This document shows positions 38,442 through 47,054 of a stretch of DNA of 64,000 bases, one piece after another. The notes under the pieces were generated by a model. That model had not been told where the DNA came from. It did not search any database and saw only the letters and a list, made by a program, of their open reading frames with translations. Both the position numbers and the translations under genes were made by a program. The first letter of the stretch is position 1, and each line of letters starts with the position of its first letter. This stretch comes from Luteibacter sp. SG786 (GTDB taxonomy: Bacteria > Pseudomonadota > Gammaproteobacteria > Xanthomonadales > Rhodanobacteraceae). Location: NCBI RefSeq assembly GCF_011759605.1, contig NZ_JAAOYX010000001.1:1848965-1912964 (forward strand). Reading direction: 5' to 3'.

Positions 38442-39208
38442 CCGACGAAAACATCCTTCGCGCCTCGATCAAGGGAAAGGTCGTTAGCTGGTATCCGCTG
38501 GACGGAAATCTGAATGACGTAGCGGGCGGGAACAATCTCAATATCGGCGTTTCGTCAGCGGGCTATGCCGCTGGTAAGCATGGGCAGATGTTGCTAAAGA
38601 ACAGCCGTGCGGCGGGCCTCCTGGCATCACCGTTTCCATTGACGACGAGCAATGCTCTGTCCATTGGGGGCTGGATTTACTACGACGGAACGGCTGCGTC
38701 ACTCAACCTTTTTGGCCTCTCCTTCGACTTCAGCGCCAAGAACACCGCCTTCAATATGGCTGTCACCGCCGCAGGCGCGGTGCACCCTGGGTCATATCCC
38801 AATACAACGGACGACCAGTATTTCGTGGAAACGCCCGCTTTCACGATCAGGCGATTCCCGGTGACCGTAAGGGTGACGGATAGCGCAGGGAACAAGGCCA
38901 CGTCTGAGCAGGTAATAGCCATCGGAGGATTCCCTCCGACAGCCGGGTTCTACTTCGTGGTGGCTCGGTTTATCGGGCAGACCATAGACGTGTTTGTGAA
39001 TGGGTCGCTTGCAGCCGCATCGGTTCCGCCCATGCCAACGCCCAGGGCGGGGCTCGTTTCCTACTTCCAGATCGGGCAGCAATTCGGCTCGGCGAACACA
39101 AACTGCGGACTGGACGAACTGTTCTTCTGCCAAGCGGCCCTTACGGAGGAGGAAATCTCTTGGCTGTATAACGACGGCGACGGCCGTAGCTACTTCGAGT
39201 TGGGGTAA
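38438..39208 (+). CDS. LamG-like tail protein with an embedded Ig-like segment
   Basis: A 256-residue concanavalin/LamG-type protein: VVSWYPLDGNLNDVAGGNN, LSIGGWIYYDG, IDVFVNGSLAAA and the end LTEEEISWLYNDGDGR. In the middle (about residues 140-163) is FPVTVRVTDSAGNKATSEQV, which looks like the missing C-terminal strands of the Ig-like domain left incomplete by the preceding gene. Probably a glycan-binding tail component. Confidence 0.6.
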   Translation: MTDENILRASIKGKVVSWYPLDGNLNDVAGGNNLNIGVSSAGYAAGKHGQMLLKNSRAAGLLASPFPLTTSNALSIGGWIYYDGTAASLNLFGLSFDFSAKNTAFNMAVTAAGAVHPGSYPNTTDDQYFVETPAFTIRRFPVTVRVTDSAGNKATSEQVIAIGGFPPTAGFYFVVARFIGQTIDVFVNGSLAAASVPPMPTPRAGLVSYFQIGQQFGSANTNCGLDELFFCQAALTEEEISWLYNDGDGRSYFELG

Positions 39209-39210
39209 CC

Positions 39211-39705
39211 ATGGACAGCACGGTCTTTGTCTACACGATGAGCCAGATTGGGAGCGTCGGGGCTTGGTCCCGGTACGTTTTTCCATTCCCCATTGACGAT
39301 TTTACACAGCTGGCCGACGACCTCTACATCCGGTCAGGGGATGACGTTCTGAAGATGGACGACAACGAGGTGACCGACTATGCCGGTGATCCTAGGGAGC
39401 AGCCATTTACTGGTGTCATTCAGTGGCCGTGGCTTGACTTCGGCGCCCCTGGGGTGACCAAACAGCTTGTCGGCTTCGACATCGTTGGAAGCGGGGAGAC
39501 GTCGGTCCAAGTCGGGTATGACCAGTCGGCCAAGGGCATCTTCACGGCACCGTTTACCGTGCCTGCTGATTCTGTCCCGGGAATGATGATTCCCCTGCCG
39601 ATCATGGCACCAAGCATGAGCTTCAAGCTCACCTACGAAGGCGGCGAGAAATGGCAGTTCAACGCCTTGAACGTAACGGTCAACGACATGAGGCTAGGCG
39701 CATGA
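39211..39705 (+). CDS. Tail protein (164 aa)
   Basis: MDSTVFVYTMSQIGSVGAWSRYVFPFPIDDFTQLADDLYIRSGDDVLKMD... then beta-rich IQWPWLDFGAPGVTKQLVGFDIVG and YEGGEKWQFNALNVTVNDMRLG. It resembles the C-terminal domain of nozzle proteins in related phages, so the nozzle may be encoded in several pieces. Ends by overlapping the next start. Confidence 0.55.
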   Translation: MDSTVFVYTMSQIGSVGAWSRYVFPFPIDDFTQLADDLYIRSGDDVLKMDDNEVTDYAGDPREQPFTGVIQWPWLDFGAPGVTKQLVGFDIVGSGETSVQVGYDQSAKGIFTAPFTVPADSVPGMMIPLPIMAPSMSFKLTYEGGEKWQFNALNVTVNDMRLGA

Positions 39706-40205
39706 TTTCGCCATCGCGCCCCGGCTCAAACGTCATTCCATGCACCCTTCTGCACCTTTTGTATTTGTGCGAGCGGATGCGGGAGGACGAGCGCGCGCAG
39801 TACATGGCGCTGAGTGGAGCATCCGAGTTCAGCCCGGAAACCGCGGCGGTCGGGTTCTTCAACACCCCAGGGCTGAAATTCACCGTGCTTGGCCCAGATA
39901 ACTACCCAGCCGCTTCAGGTGGTGCGGAACAGATTGGGCCTGGCGTCTGGCAGACATGGATGGTCGGAAGCCCTGATGGGTGGACTAAGACATGGCGTTC
40001 GCTGACGAAGGCCGCCAGCTGGCTTGTCAACGGTCTTCTTGAGCAGGACGACGTTCGCCGGGTGCAGGCCACCTGCCTTTGCGCTCGATCCGCCGCAGCA
40101 AAGTGGTTTGAGCGGTCGCTCGGGATGCAGCTAGAGGGTATCTGGCGAAAGTACGGCCGGAACGGCGAGGACATTGCCATGTTTGCGCGCGTGGCGGAGG
40201 GCTGA
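39702..40205 (+). CDS. GNAT-fold-like internal virion protein (167 aa)
   Basis: Begins MISPSRPGSNVIPCTLLHLLYLCERMREDER. Contains TAAVGFFNTPGLKFTVLGPDNYP, GVWQTWMVGSPDGW and AAAKWFERSLGMQLEGIWRKYGRNGEDIAMFARV, a pattern of GNAT-like phage proteins (T7 gp13 type). The ATG overlaps the previous stop. Probably a minor internal or tail-assembly protein rather than an enzyme. Confidence 0.6.
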   Translation: MISPSRPGSNVIPCTLLHLLYLCERMREDERAQYMALSGASEFSPETAAVGFFNTPGLKFTVLGPDNYPAASGGAEQIGPGVWQTWMVGSPDGWTKTWRSLTKAASWLVNGLLEQDDVRRVQATCLCARSAAAKWFERSLGMQLEGIWRKYGRNGEDIAMFARVAEG

Positions 40206-40207
40206 CG

Positions 40208-40819
40208 ATGGGCGGCGGCGGTAACGACGCAGCAAAGCAGGCCCAGCGCGCCGAGGAACAGCGGCAGCGCAACATCCAGGCTTCGACGGGTAAGGTCAAT
40301 GCCGTTTTCAATGACCCTAGCCGTACGGCTCAGTACGATCAGCTCGCTAAAGATACGACGGCGTTCTATCGAACTGACTTGGATAGGCAGAAGGCCGAGA
40401 CTGATCGCAACCTCCGATTCTCTCTAGCTCGATCTGGGTTGGTGGGCGGCAGTGTTCAGGCCGATCAGAACCGAAAGGTAGGAGAGGACTACCTCAAGGG
40501 CGTGATTGAGGCCACGCGACGCGGTGCTGCCGCGGGTGCTGATCTTCGGGCCCAAGATGAGACGTCCCGGGCCAACCTCATCGCCATGGCGCAGAACGGC
40601 TTGGATGCGACGACAGCGGCAAACAACGCAGCCCAGGCGCTCCGTAGCAATCTTGAGTCGGGGAGGGCCACGGCTACGGCAAACGCCTTTGGCGATGCCT
40701 TCGGAGACTTCGCCGGCATCTACAAACAGAGCCAGGACGCCGCCGCGCTAAGGGCGGGGCAGAAGTACGCGTACAACACGCTCTATCAGCCCGGTTTCGG
40801 ATACGGGGGGCGCCAGTGA
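40208..40819 (+). CDS. Probable DNA-ejection (internal virion) protein (203 aa)
   Basis: MGGGGNDAAKQAQRAEEQRQRNIQASTGKVNAVF... a helical, Ala/Gln-rich protein with LARSGLVGGSVQADQNRKVGEDY. Size, composition and place match the first ejection protein (T7 gp14-like) of podoviruses. Confidence 0.65.
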   Translation: MGGGGNDAAKQAQRAEEQRQRNIQASTGKVNAVFNDPSRTAQYDQLAKDTTAFYRTDLDRQKAETDRNLRFSLARSGLVGGSVQADQNRKVGEDYLKGVIEATRRGAAAGADLRAQDETSRANLIAMAQNGLDATTAANNAAQALRSNLESGRATATANAFGDAFGDFAGIYKQSQDAAALRAGQKYAYNTLYQPGFGYGGRQ

Positions 40820-41241
40820 ACGAGTTGACCACCATCGATCTGCCGAACAAGCCAACACTTGAGCAGATCCAACAATTCGAGCGTGTTCTCGCCGAAGCGC
40901 CTCAGGCTGAGCATTTCACGGGCCATTATTTCGCCGATGGCGTCTACGGCCGTGCGTTGCTGATCAAGGCAGGTACAGCGCTTACCGGGAAGATGCACCG
41001 GCAGAGGCACCTCAATTTCTTGATGCAGGGAACCATACGGGTCTGGACCGAGGAAGGCATGAAGACCTTAGAGGCACCCCAGATCATCGTGTCAGAGCCC
41101 GGGACGAAACGTGTCGGGTACGCCATTACCGATGTGATTTGGGTAACCGTCCACGCGACCGACAAGACCGACCTTGGCGAGATCGAGGCGGAAGTCATCA
41201 TCCCTGAAGATGGTAGCCCTGTGCTGCCGGAGGTTGCCTAA
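40816..41241 (+). CDS. Cupin-fold protein in the virion gene cluster (141 aa)
   Basis: A GTG-start protein with GTALTGKMHRQRHLNFLMQGTIRVWTEEGMKTLEAPQIIVSEPGTKRVGYAITDVIWVTVHAT, a clear beta-barrel cupin pattern with a His-containing motif. Cupins occur in some phage structural clusters. Whether it is a virion component or an assembly factor is not known. Overlaps the previous gene by 4 bases. Confidence 0.65.
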   Translation: MNELTTIDLPNKPTLEQIQQFERVLAEAPQAEHFTGHYFADGVYGRALLIKAGTALTGKMHRQRHLNFLMQGTIRVWTEEGMKTLEAPQIIVSEPGTKRVGYAITDVIWVTVHATDKTDLGEIEAEVIIPEDGSPVLPEVA

Positions 41242-41883
41242 GTGTCGTGGTGGGCCGTAGGTACATTGGTCGTCACGACGGCGGCCAAGATCACGCAAGA
41301 CCAGAAGGTCGCAAGGCGGCAGGACAAGCAACTTGCCCAACAGATCCGCACGCAATCCGCTCACCAGCAGGATGCTGACCAAGCTGTGTCCGACCTCATC
41401 ACGAAGACTGCTGCGTCGAATGACCAAGGAGCGCAGCAGTCGCTTCTTGGCAACTTCATGCAGCAGATTCAGGACGCCAAGGGCAACGCAGCCGGTGGAA
41501 TCACCCAGGCCGGAAATGTGTCGGACGCCTACAAGGCATCCGGTGCCGATGCAGCACTCGGGATCACTGACTACGGCAAGCGAGTGGCCGACCTGACGAG
41601 CCGGATCGATGCCCCGGGTTTACAGCGTCAGAACGAACAGGCCGACAGGCTGAGGTTTACCTCCGAGCTTGGCGGTATCAGCCGGGATGCGGCAGGGGAT
41701 GATTTCCTGGCGCAGATGAAGCTACGGAACATCCGGGCCAACCCATGGCTGTCCGCGGGTATCCAGGCAGGGCAGGCCTACGCTGGCGCCCGTCTTGCCA
41801 ATGGCTACGGGTCCACCTATTCGCCTAGCCAGGGTAGCGTCACGTTCGACCAAGGCTATGGCCGCAACCTACCTTTCGGGTGA
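41242..41883 (+). CDS. Probable ejection protein (213 aa)
   Basis: MSWWAVGTLVVTTAAKITQDQKVARRQDKQLAQQ.., a short hydrophobic N-terminus then a coiled/helical Ala/Gln/Asp-rich body. GTG start right after the cupin stop. Composition resembles the 203-aa gene upstream. Confidence 0.6.
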   Translation: MSWWAVGTLVVTTAAKITQDQKVARRQDKQLAQQIRTQSAHQQDADQAVSDLITKTAASNDQGAQQSLLGNFMQQIQDAKGNAAGGITQAGNVSDAYKASGADAALGITDYGKRVADLTSRIDAPGLQRQNEQADRLRFTSELGGISRDAAGDDFLAQMKLRNIRANPWLSAGIQAGQAYAGARLANGYGSTYSPSQGSVTFDQGYGRNLPFG

Positions 41884-41889
41884 TCGACG

Positions 41890-43077
41890 ATGGCAAGCGG
41901 ATGGAGTGAATTGGGTGCAGCGCTCGCCGGAAACGGTGCTAGGCAGCGAGCCCTATATGAGCAGGGTGCCACTGGCGTGGCTCGCCTTGAGGGCTTGCTG
42001 TCCGAGGCAAGGCGCCGAAGGGACGAAGAAGCGGGCTATGCGGGTATCACCCCGGAAGCCATCAGTGCGGCGAATGCCAACCCATCCCAAGCAAGCGACC
42101 TTTTGGCGGCCATGTTCCACGCCGGGGTAGACCCACAGCGTCTCAGTGGATACCAGCGAGAAGCACTAGGCACGACGATCCAACAGGATGCTTACGACCG
42201 TGCGCGGAATGGCGCCCAGGTTGCTGACATTAATCCTCTACTCGCCGTGTTCAATGGTAAGCCGGTGGAAGTATCGACGGTGAAGGATGGCGTGTCATAC
42301 AACGCCTACGCCACGCCGGATCAGAACACCTTCACGCCTACACAGGTTGGCTTGGCCGAAATCATGCAGAAGGGCGCCGAGGCCGATGCAGCCAAGGCTA
42401 GGGCGGCCAGCAGCTTCGCAACGGCCGCAAAGACCCGTTCAGAGATTGGCATGCCATCGTCTGGGGCCTCCACAGGCGCTCCGTCACCCACCAACTACGG
42501 AAAGCCACCGTCAGGCTACCGCTTCGACGCGGATGGCAATCTCAAGCCTATTCCAGGCGGTCCAGCTGATAAGCCAAAGGCGGACCCGAATGCCACTCGC
42601 CCGGCTGCCCCGCTATCCGCTGAGGCACGAGCCAAGCTGGGCCTGCTGGATGCGGCTCAGGAGAGCCTTGATAAGTATATTGCTGCCGCGTTTAAGATGG
42701 ATGAGCAAGGAAACCTTGTTTACGATCCGACGTCGGCCGTCCTTGGACCGTCCAAGGCATTCCTCAATGACGCCATCAACGGAACACTTCGGTATGAGTC
42801 CGGTGCGGGCGTCCCTGATTACGAGTTGGCGGCTGCTCGGGACAGGTATGCGCCTTCGGTGATGAATAGGGATGCCACTAATGCCGCAAAGATCCAACTT
42901 CTGCGGGACAAGATCAAGCTACAGCGCGACACGCTGGTTAACGGTCCGCAAGGTGACCCATCCGCAGCGGCCGCCGCGCCTTCCTCCGGAAGTAGACTCC
43001 AGCCGGGTCATGTTGAGGACGGCTACCGCTTCCTCGGTGGCGAACCTTCTGATCCCAAGAATTGGGAGAAGCTGTGA
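41890..43077 (+). CDS. Probable ejection protein (395 aa)
   Basis: MASGWSELGAALAGNGARQRALYEQGATGVARLEGLLSEARRRRDEEAGYAG... with a Pro/Ser-rich middle (GASTGAPSPTNYGKPPSGY) and helical C-terminus. Its order between the smaller and the largest ejection proteins fits an internal core protein (T7 gp15-like in place). No enzymatic motif seen. Confidence 0.6.
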   Translation: MASGWSELGAALAGNGARQRALYEQGATGVARLEGLLSEARRRRDEEAGYAGITPEAISAANANPSQASDLLAAMFHAGVDPQRLSGYQREALGTTIQQDAYDRARNGAQVADINPLLAVFNGKPVEVSTVKDGVSYNAYATPDQNTFTPTQVGLAEIMQKGAEADAAKARAASSFATAAKTRSEIGMPSSGASTGAPSPTNYGKPPSGYRFDADGNLKPIPGGPADKPKADPNATRPAAPLSAEARAKLGLLDAAQESLDKYIAAAFKMDEQGNLVYDPTSAVLGPSKAFLNDAINGTLRYESGAGVPDYELAAARDRYAPSVMNRDATNAAKIQLLRDKIKLQRDTLVNGPQGDPSAAAAAPSSGSRLQPGHVEDGYRFLGGEPSDPKNWEKL

Positions 43078-45359
43078 TGCCGGGTCCGTGGGAAAAATAC
43101 CAAGCTGCGCCGGCGCCTTCATCCCCTCCCAGGCCCTGGGAAAAGTACGGAAAGACGAGTGACATCCCTTCCGCGTCGCCCCCGCCAGGGTACAGTGATG
43201 CTGATTTGATGCCGGTCGCTATGGCTCCTGACCGGGAGAAATCGATTGGCGAGCGCATTTCGCAAGTCGGTGACGAAATAGGTCGCGGCACGGCTTTAGC
43301 TGCAAGGTCTGGCCTGAAGGGATTAGCCTCGGTTGCCGACCTAGCTGTAGTCCCGGGCAGCGAATTGCTGAATCGCGGTTTCCAAGCTATAGGCATCGAT
43401 CCAGGTAGGGCAACCAGCCTTAACGATTACATCGACGCTGGCTGGGCAAAGGCTGGCCTTCCTGTGCCTGAGACAACTGGCGAGCGATTTGCTGATCGGA
43501 TAGGTCAGAACCTCTATGGTTCGGTGGGATCTGGTGGGGTTGGTCGTATCCTCCAGGGCGCAGAGAGCGCGATTGCCAAAGGTGTCGGGCGCGACCTTGC
43601 TAGTAACCTTGGCACTCAGGCCGCGGCGGCTATCACTAGCGGTGCCGCTTCCGAAGCGGCTAAAGAGGGTGGGCTCGGGCCGGCGGGAGAAATTGCTGCG
43701 GGCATTGCTGGCGCTGCTGTCCCTTCACTTCCTGCTGGCGCCATCGCCGCAACGCGAGGCATCTTCCGTGGGGGGGAGCAGGGACGCCGCGCTGTAGAGC
43801 AGGCCATCAATGATTTCGATGTGGCTGGGACCACACCAACGGTGGGGCAAGCGACAGGATCAAACTCCCGCTTAGCAACAGAAGCGGCGCTTGCGAAGGC
43901 CCCGGGTGCAGCGGGCGTCATGGCCGATAAGGCAGCCCAGCAGGCCGAAGAAATCCAGCGAGGTGTTGGCAATCTCGCCTCGCGCCTTTCCCCCGCCTCC
44001 GAGCCTGCGCAGGCTGGCCTTGCTATCGAGCGTGGCATAACAGGACAGGGCGGATTCGTTGATCGGTTCAAGGCCAATGCCTCAAAGCTATATGACCAGT
44101 TGGATAAGTACCTACCGGCAGGAACGCGTGTTCCCGTGACGAACACGCAGGCAGCAGCCCAGGAACTTGTTGAGCCCATAGCCGGCGCTCCGCAGCTTTC
44201 CCGCTTCTTCACCAACGGGAAGGTAGCCGACATAAAGAATGCTCTGGACGCGGACACGGTAGGCCCCATGGCTCCCCTTAACCGTCCAGACGTCTTGTCG
44301 GAGGTTCAGCGCCGTCAGTTCCAGGCAGCCGATCAGAATGCGGCTATCGAGCGACAGAACGCCATTAGAGAATCGCTGGGGCTGAAGGCGAAACCCGGCG
44401 TCGATCCGAACGCAGATATCCCCCAGCTTCTCGATGCAGCTACCGATGGGCGACTGCCCTATGAGGCTGTGAAGAAGCTCAGGACGTTAGTTGGACAGGA
44501 ATTGGCTAACCCCTCCCTTGCGAGTGAGGTGAAGTCGGACGCATGGCGTAAGCTCTACGCGGGTCTGAGTGCCGATATGGAGGCAGCCGCCAACCAGGCC
44601 GGCCCCGAAGCCTCACAGGCATGGAGCAGGGCCAACAACTACTTCAGGGCCGGACAGAGCCGCATAGAGGCACTTGACCGTGTTGTGGATAAGGCAGGCG
44701 GTCCAGAGGCCGTGTTCAACGCTGCGACGAGCGGGACCAAGGATGGCGCTTTCACCATTCGCAACGTCATGCAGTCCTTGCAGCCAGATCAGCAGAAGGT
44801 CTTGTCTGCTTCGGTTCTTCGCCGTCTTGGCGCTGCTACGCCAGGCACGGCGACCGAGCAGGGCGAGTTCAGCATCAGTAGCTTCTTGACTAACTACAAC
44901 CGCCTCAGCCCGCAGGCCAAGAACGTGCTTTTTGACCGCTATGGCCCAAACTTCCGCGAGGATCTGGATTCCATCGCTAAGGTGGCTGGAACTCTTAGGG
45001 GAGCTGTCAAAGTAGGCGCCAACCCATCGGGATCAGCTAGCGGCGTTGCGCACCAAGCGGCTCTGTTCGGCTTGGTGTCATCCGTCCTGTCTCAGAACTG
45101 GGGGGCTGCGGCCGCAATCGCTGGGTCCGCTGCATCAACCAATGTCCTTGCTCGTGCCATGACAAGCCCGGTTTTTGTTAAATGGCTGGCAAAGAGTTCA
45201 AGCATTCCGCGGTCCCAGTGGGCCGGATCAATTTCGGCTCTTGCACAACAGGCGAATGAAAAAGGCGACGAGAATGCTTCCGAGGCTGCATCTGAGCTTC
45301 AAAAGTCTCTAAAAGAGGCTCGCTACCAGCAAGATCAGGCAAATGGGCAGGCCCAGTAG
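43077..45359 (+). CDS. Large ejection / internal core protein (760 aa)
   Basis: Starts MPGPWEKYQAAPAPSSPPRPWEKYGK (two PWEKY repeats), with ATG 43077 sharing a base with the previous stop. It is rich in Ala, Gly and Gln with long helices, plus a hydrophobic segment near SGGVGRILQGAESAI and IAAGIAGAAVPSLPAG. In place and type it matches the large ejection protein (T7 gp16-like). No transglycosylase catalytic motif is evident. Confidence 0.65.
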   Translation: MPGPWEKYQAAPAPSSPPRPWEKYGKTSDIPSASPPPGYSDADLMPVAMAPDREKSIGERISQVGDEIGRGTALAARSGLKGLASVADLAVVPGSELLNRGFQAIGIDPGRATSLNDYIDAGWAKAGLPVPETTGERFADRIGQNLYGSVGSGGVGRILQGAESAIAKGVGRDLASNLGTQAAAAITSGAASEAAKEGGLGPAGEIAAGIAGAAVPSLPAGAIAATRGIFRGGEQGRRAVEQAINDFDVAGTTPTVGQATGSNSRLATEAALAKAPGAAGVMADKAAQQAEEIQRGVGNLASRLSPASEPAQAGLAIERGITGQGGFVDRFKANASKLYDQLDKYLPAGTRVPVTNTQAAAQELVEPIAGAPQLSRFFTNGKVADIKNALDADTVGPMAPLNRPDVLSEVQRRQFQAADQNAAIERQNAIRESLGLKAKPGVDPNADIPQLLDAATDGRLPYEAVKKLRTLVGQELANPSLASEVKSDAWRKLYAGLSADMEAAANQAGPEASQAWSRANNYFRAGQSRIEALDRVVDKAGGPEAVFNAATSGTKDGAFTIRNVMQSLQPDQQKVLSASVLRRLGAATPGTATEQGEFSISSFLTNYNRLSPQAKNVLFDRYGPNFREDLDSIAKVAGTLRGAVKVGANPSGSASGVAHQAALFGLVSSVLSQNWGAAAAIAGSAASTNVLARAMTSPVFVKWLAKSSSIPRSQWAGSISALAQQANEKGDENASEAASELQKSLKEARYQQDQANGQAQ

Positions 45360-45488
45360 GGCTACCAAGCCCCACGCCGTGAAGAATACGTTCTCGTACC
45401 ACCGATATTCCTTCGCATACAGCTCGTCCACGGCCGGGCTGATCGTGAAGGATGCCTTGGGCTTGCTGTCTTGGATTGGCTCGGCCAT
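45309..45488 (-). CDS. Small tail-anchored-type membrane protein on the opposite strand (59 aa)
   Basis: MAEPIQDSKPKASFTISPAVDELYAKEYRWYENVFF followed by one membrane segment TAWGLVALLGLPICLILLVASLF at the very C-terminus. Antisense to the late operon, overlapping the end of the ejection gene by 51 bases and ending before the lysozyme. The natural amino-acid composition supports a real gene, though no strong RBS is seen. Could be a lysogen-expressed cargo gene. Confidence 0.55.
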   Translation of the reverse strand: MAEPIQDSKPKASFTISPAVDELYAKEYRWYENVFFTAWGLVALLGLPICLILLVASLF

Positions 45489-45545
45489 GCGCCGGAGCAT
45501 ACCACCACGCCTTGAACGTTGCCTGCCATGGCCTAAAACGGGCAA

Positions 45546-45992
45546 ATGAATATGAAGCCCTCAAATGCGGCCTTTACCCTGGCAAAAGCCAGCGAGGGGC
45601 TTCGACTTACAGCCTACCCTGACCCGGGGACAGGTGGCGCCCCTTGGACAATTGGCTATGGGTCCACCTCGGGGGTGAAAGAGGGTGACGTGATTACCCT
45701 CGACCAAGCCGAGGCACGACTCGACCGCGACCTCATGAACGCGGCGGCGGTGGTCAACCAGAAGGTGACCGTGCCGCTTACCCAGAATCAGTTCGATGCC
45801 CTTGTGGACTTCGTGTTCAACTTGGGCGGCAAGAACTTCTCTAGCTCGACACTACTCCGGAAGATCAACGCTGGCGACTACGAGGGCGCCGCGGCCGAGT
45901 TCCAGAAGTGGACCCTTGCCGCTGGCCGAACCCTACCCGGATTGGTCATACGGCGCGCGAACGAACGTGCACTGTTCGAGGGCAGGGCATGA
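45546..45992 (+). CDS. Phage lysozyme (GH24 endolysin)
   Basis: A 148-residue muramidase. The catalytic triad of the T4-lysozyme family is visible: Glu17 in ASEGLRLTAY, Asp26 in DPGTGG and Thr35 in WTIGYGST. QFDALVDFVFNLGGKNFSSSTLLRKIN and LVIRRANERALF complete the family pattern. No signal or SAR segment, so release depends on the holin. Start at 45546 (MNMKPSN) or 2 codons later. Confidence 0.93.
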   Translation: MNMKPSNAAFTLAKASEGLRLTAYPDPGTGGAPWTIGYGSTSGVKEGDVITLDQAEARLDRDLMNAAAVVNQKVTVPLTQNQFDALVDFVFNLGGKNFSSSTLLRKINAGDYEGAAAEFQKWTLAAGRTLPGLVIRRANERALFEGRA

Positions 45993-46339
45993 CCGTGGCA
46001 ACGAAGCGAGTTCTTCTCCAGCATCCCGCCTATCGTTCTCTCCGCGAAGCGGCGAAAAACATCCAGTGTGCGGCGGATGTCAAGGATGTACCGGATAAGG
46101 CCATAGAGCTTTTACAGAACGCCCGTGCGAATGTGACTGGCGCCATAGATGTACTGATGGAGCGCGACCCCCTAAAGCACCGTCTAGGCATGATCTGTCT
46201 CATGCTTCAGGAGTCCACCTCCTACAAGGTCGATAAGGTGGAGGGCCAGATGGTCGAAGTGGTCGATGTGACCGACGACTACATGTTCAGTTGGGCCATT
46301 CGTGAGCTTCACCAGCTACCCGTGAAGTTCCGGTCTTGA
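45989..46339 (+). CDS. Hypothetical lysis-cassette protein (116 aa)
   Basis: MTVATKRVLLQHPAYRSLREAAKNIQCAADVKDVPDKAIELLQNARANVTGAIDVL... soluble, helical. ATGA overlap with the lysozyme and overlap with the holin candidate. Function unknown. A lysis regulator is possible from position only. Confidence 0.6.
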   Translation: MTVATKRVLLQHPAYRSLREAAKNIQCAADVKDVPDKAIELLQNARANVTGAIDVLMERDPLKHRLGMICLMLQESTSYKVDKVEGQMVEVVDVTDDYMFSWAIRELHQLPVKFRS

Positions 46340-46566
46340 GTATGAATCCCATGAGGGACACCCGCATCCTTAAGGCTGGCATTGCCATCCTGGTGTGGCT
46401 CCTGATGGGCTTACTTGGTGCGGCCCTGCTTAGTGTTTCCGTGCCACCCGAGAACAAGGACATGCTAAACCTCATGGTGGGCGCCCTGATAGGCAATGCC
46501 GGCGCTGTGGTGGGTGACCTGTTCGGCAACAGCCGATCCATCCGATCTTCTGGAGATGGCTCATGA
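46336..46566 (+). CDS. Putative holin (74-76 aa)
   Basis: Two hydrophobic segments: ILKAGIAILVWLLMGLLGAALLSV, then MLNLMVGALIGNAGAVVGDLFG, with short charged ends. This size and topology, between lysozyme and Rz, suggest a class II-like holin. The start may be TTG 46336 (overlapping the previous stop) or ATG 46342. Confidence 0.65.
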   Translation: MSMNPMRDTRILKAGIAILVWLLMGLLGAALLSVSVPPENKDMLNLMVGALIGNAGAVVGDLFGNSRSIRSSGDGS

Positions 46567-47054
46567 ACATCAAGTTCATCGCTTGCCTCGCAGCGGCCGC
46601 GGCGCTATTTGGCGCGGGCTACTACGTGGCCGATCTCTCCGGTCAGCGCGATCTAGCCAAGGCCACCAGTTCATGGGATATCGCCCGTGCTGACCTTGAA
46701 ACGAAGCGCGCCGATGCCGAGAAAGCTCAGAGGCTTGCGGAGCAGGGCCAAGCCAAGGCGCTTACGGTTGCTGCTGAAAACTACGAACGAGGTAAGTCAG
46801 ATGCAAACCAAGACGCTGACAAGGCCCTGGCTGATCTGCGTGCTGGCAACCGCCGGCTGCGCGACCAGTGGGCAACCTGCCAGGCCACTGCCTCCGCTCT
46901 GTCATCTTCCCCCAGTGGACAGCGCGCTGATGGAGAAGACAGACTACGTGAGGAAAGTATCGGACGAATTCTTCGTGCCGTTGGACAGTGCCAAGCCCAG
47001 CGTGACGCCCTCCAAGAAGCCTTGATCGGCGAGCGCAAGGCGCTTGGTCAATGA
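46563..47054 (+). CDS. i-spanin (Rz-like)
   Basis: A 163-residue protein with an N-terminal membrane anchor (FIACLAAAAALFGAGYYVADL), a charged periplasmic coiled coil (ADLETKRADAEKAQRLAEQGQAKAL) and Cys-containing helices. It contains the Rz1 gene in another frame, the classical Rz/Rz1 arrangement for outer-membrane disruption. Confidence 0.85.
   Translation: MNIKFIACLAAAAALFGAGYYVADLSGQRDLAKATSSWDIARADLETKRADAEKAQRLAEQGQAKALTVAAENYERGKSDANQDADKALADLRAGNRRLRDQWATCQATASALSSSPSGQRADGEDRLREESIGRILRAVGQCQAQRDALQEALIGERKALGQ
46801..47025 (+). CDS. o-spanin lipoprotein (Rz1-like), nested in Rz
   Basis: A 74-residue product in an alternate frame within the i-spanin gene: MQTKTLTRPWLICVLATAGC is a lipoprotein signal with the lipobox TAGC. 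A proline-rich stretch (PARPLPPLCHLPPVDS) follows, as is typical for Rz1. GAGGTAAGTCAG lies before the ATG. It pairs with Rz to fuse the two membranes. Confidence 0.82.
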   Translation: MQTKTLTRPWLICVLATAGCATSGQPARPLPPLCHLPPVDSALMEKTDYVRKVSDEFFVPLDSAKPSVTPSKKP

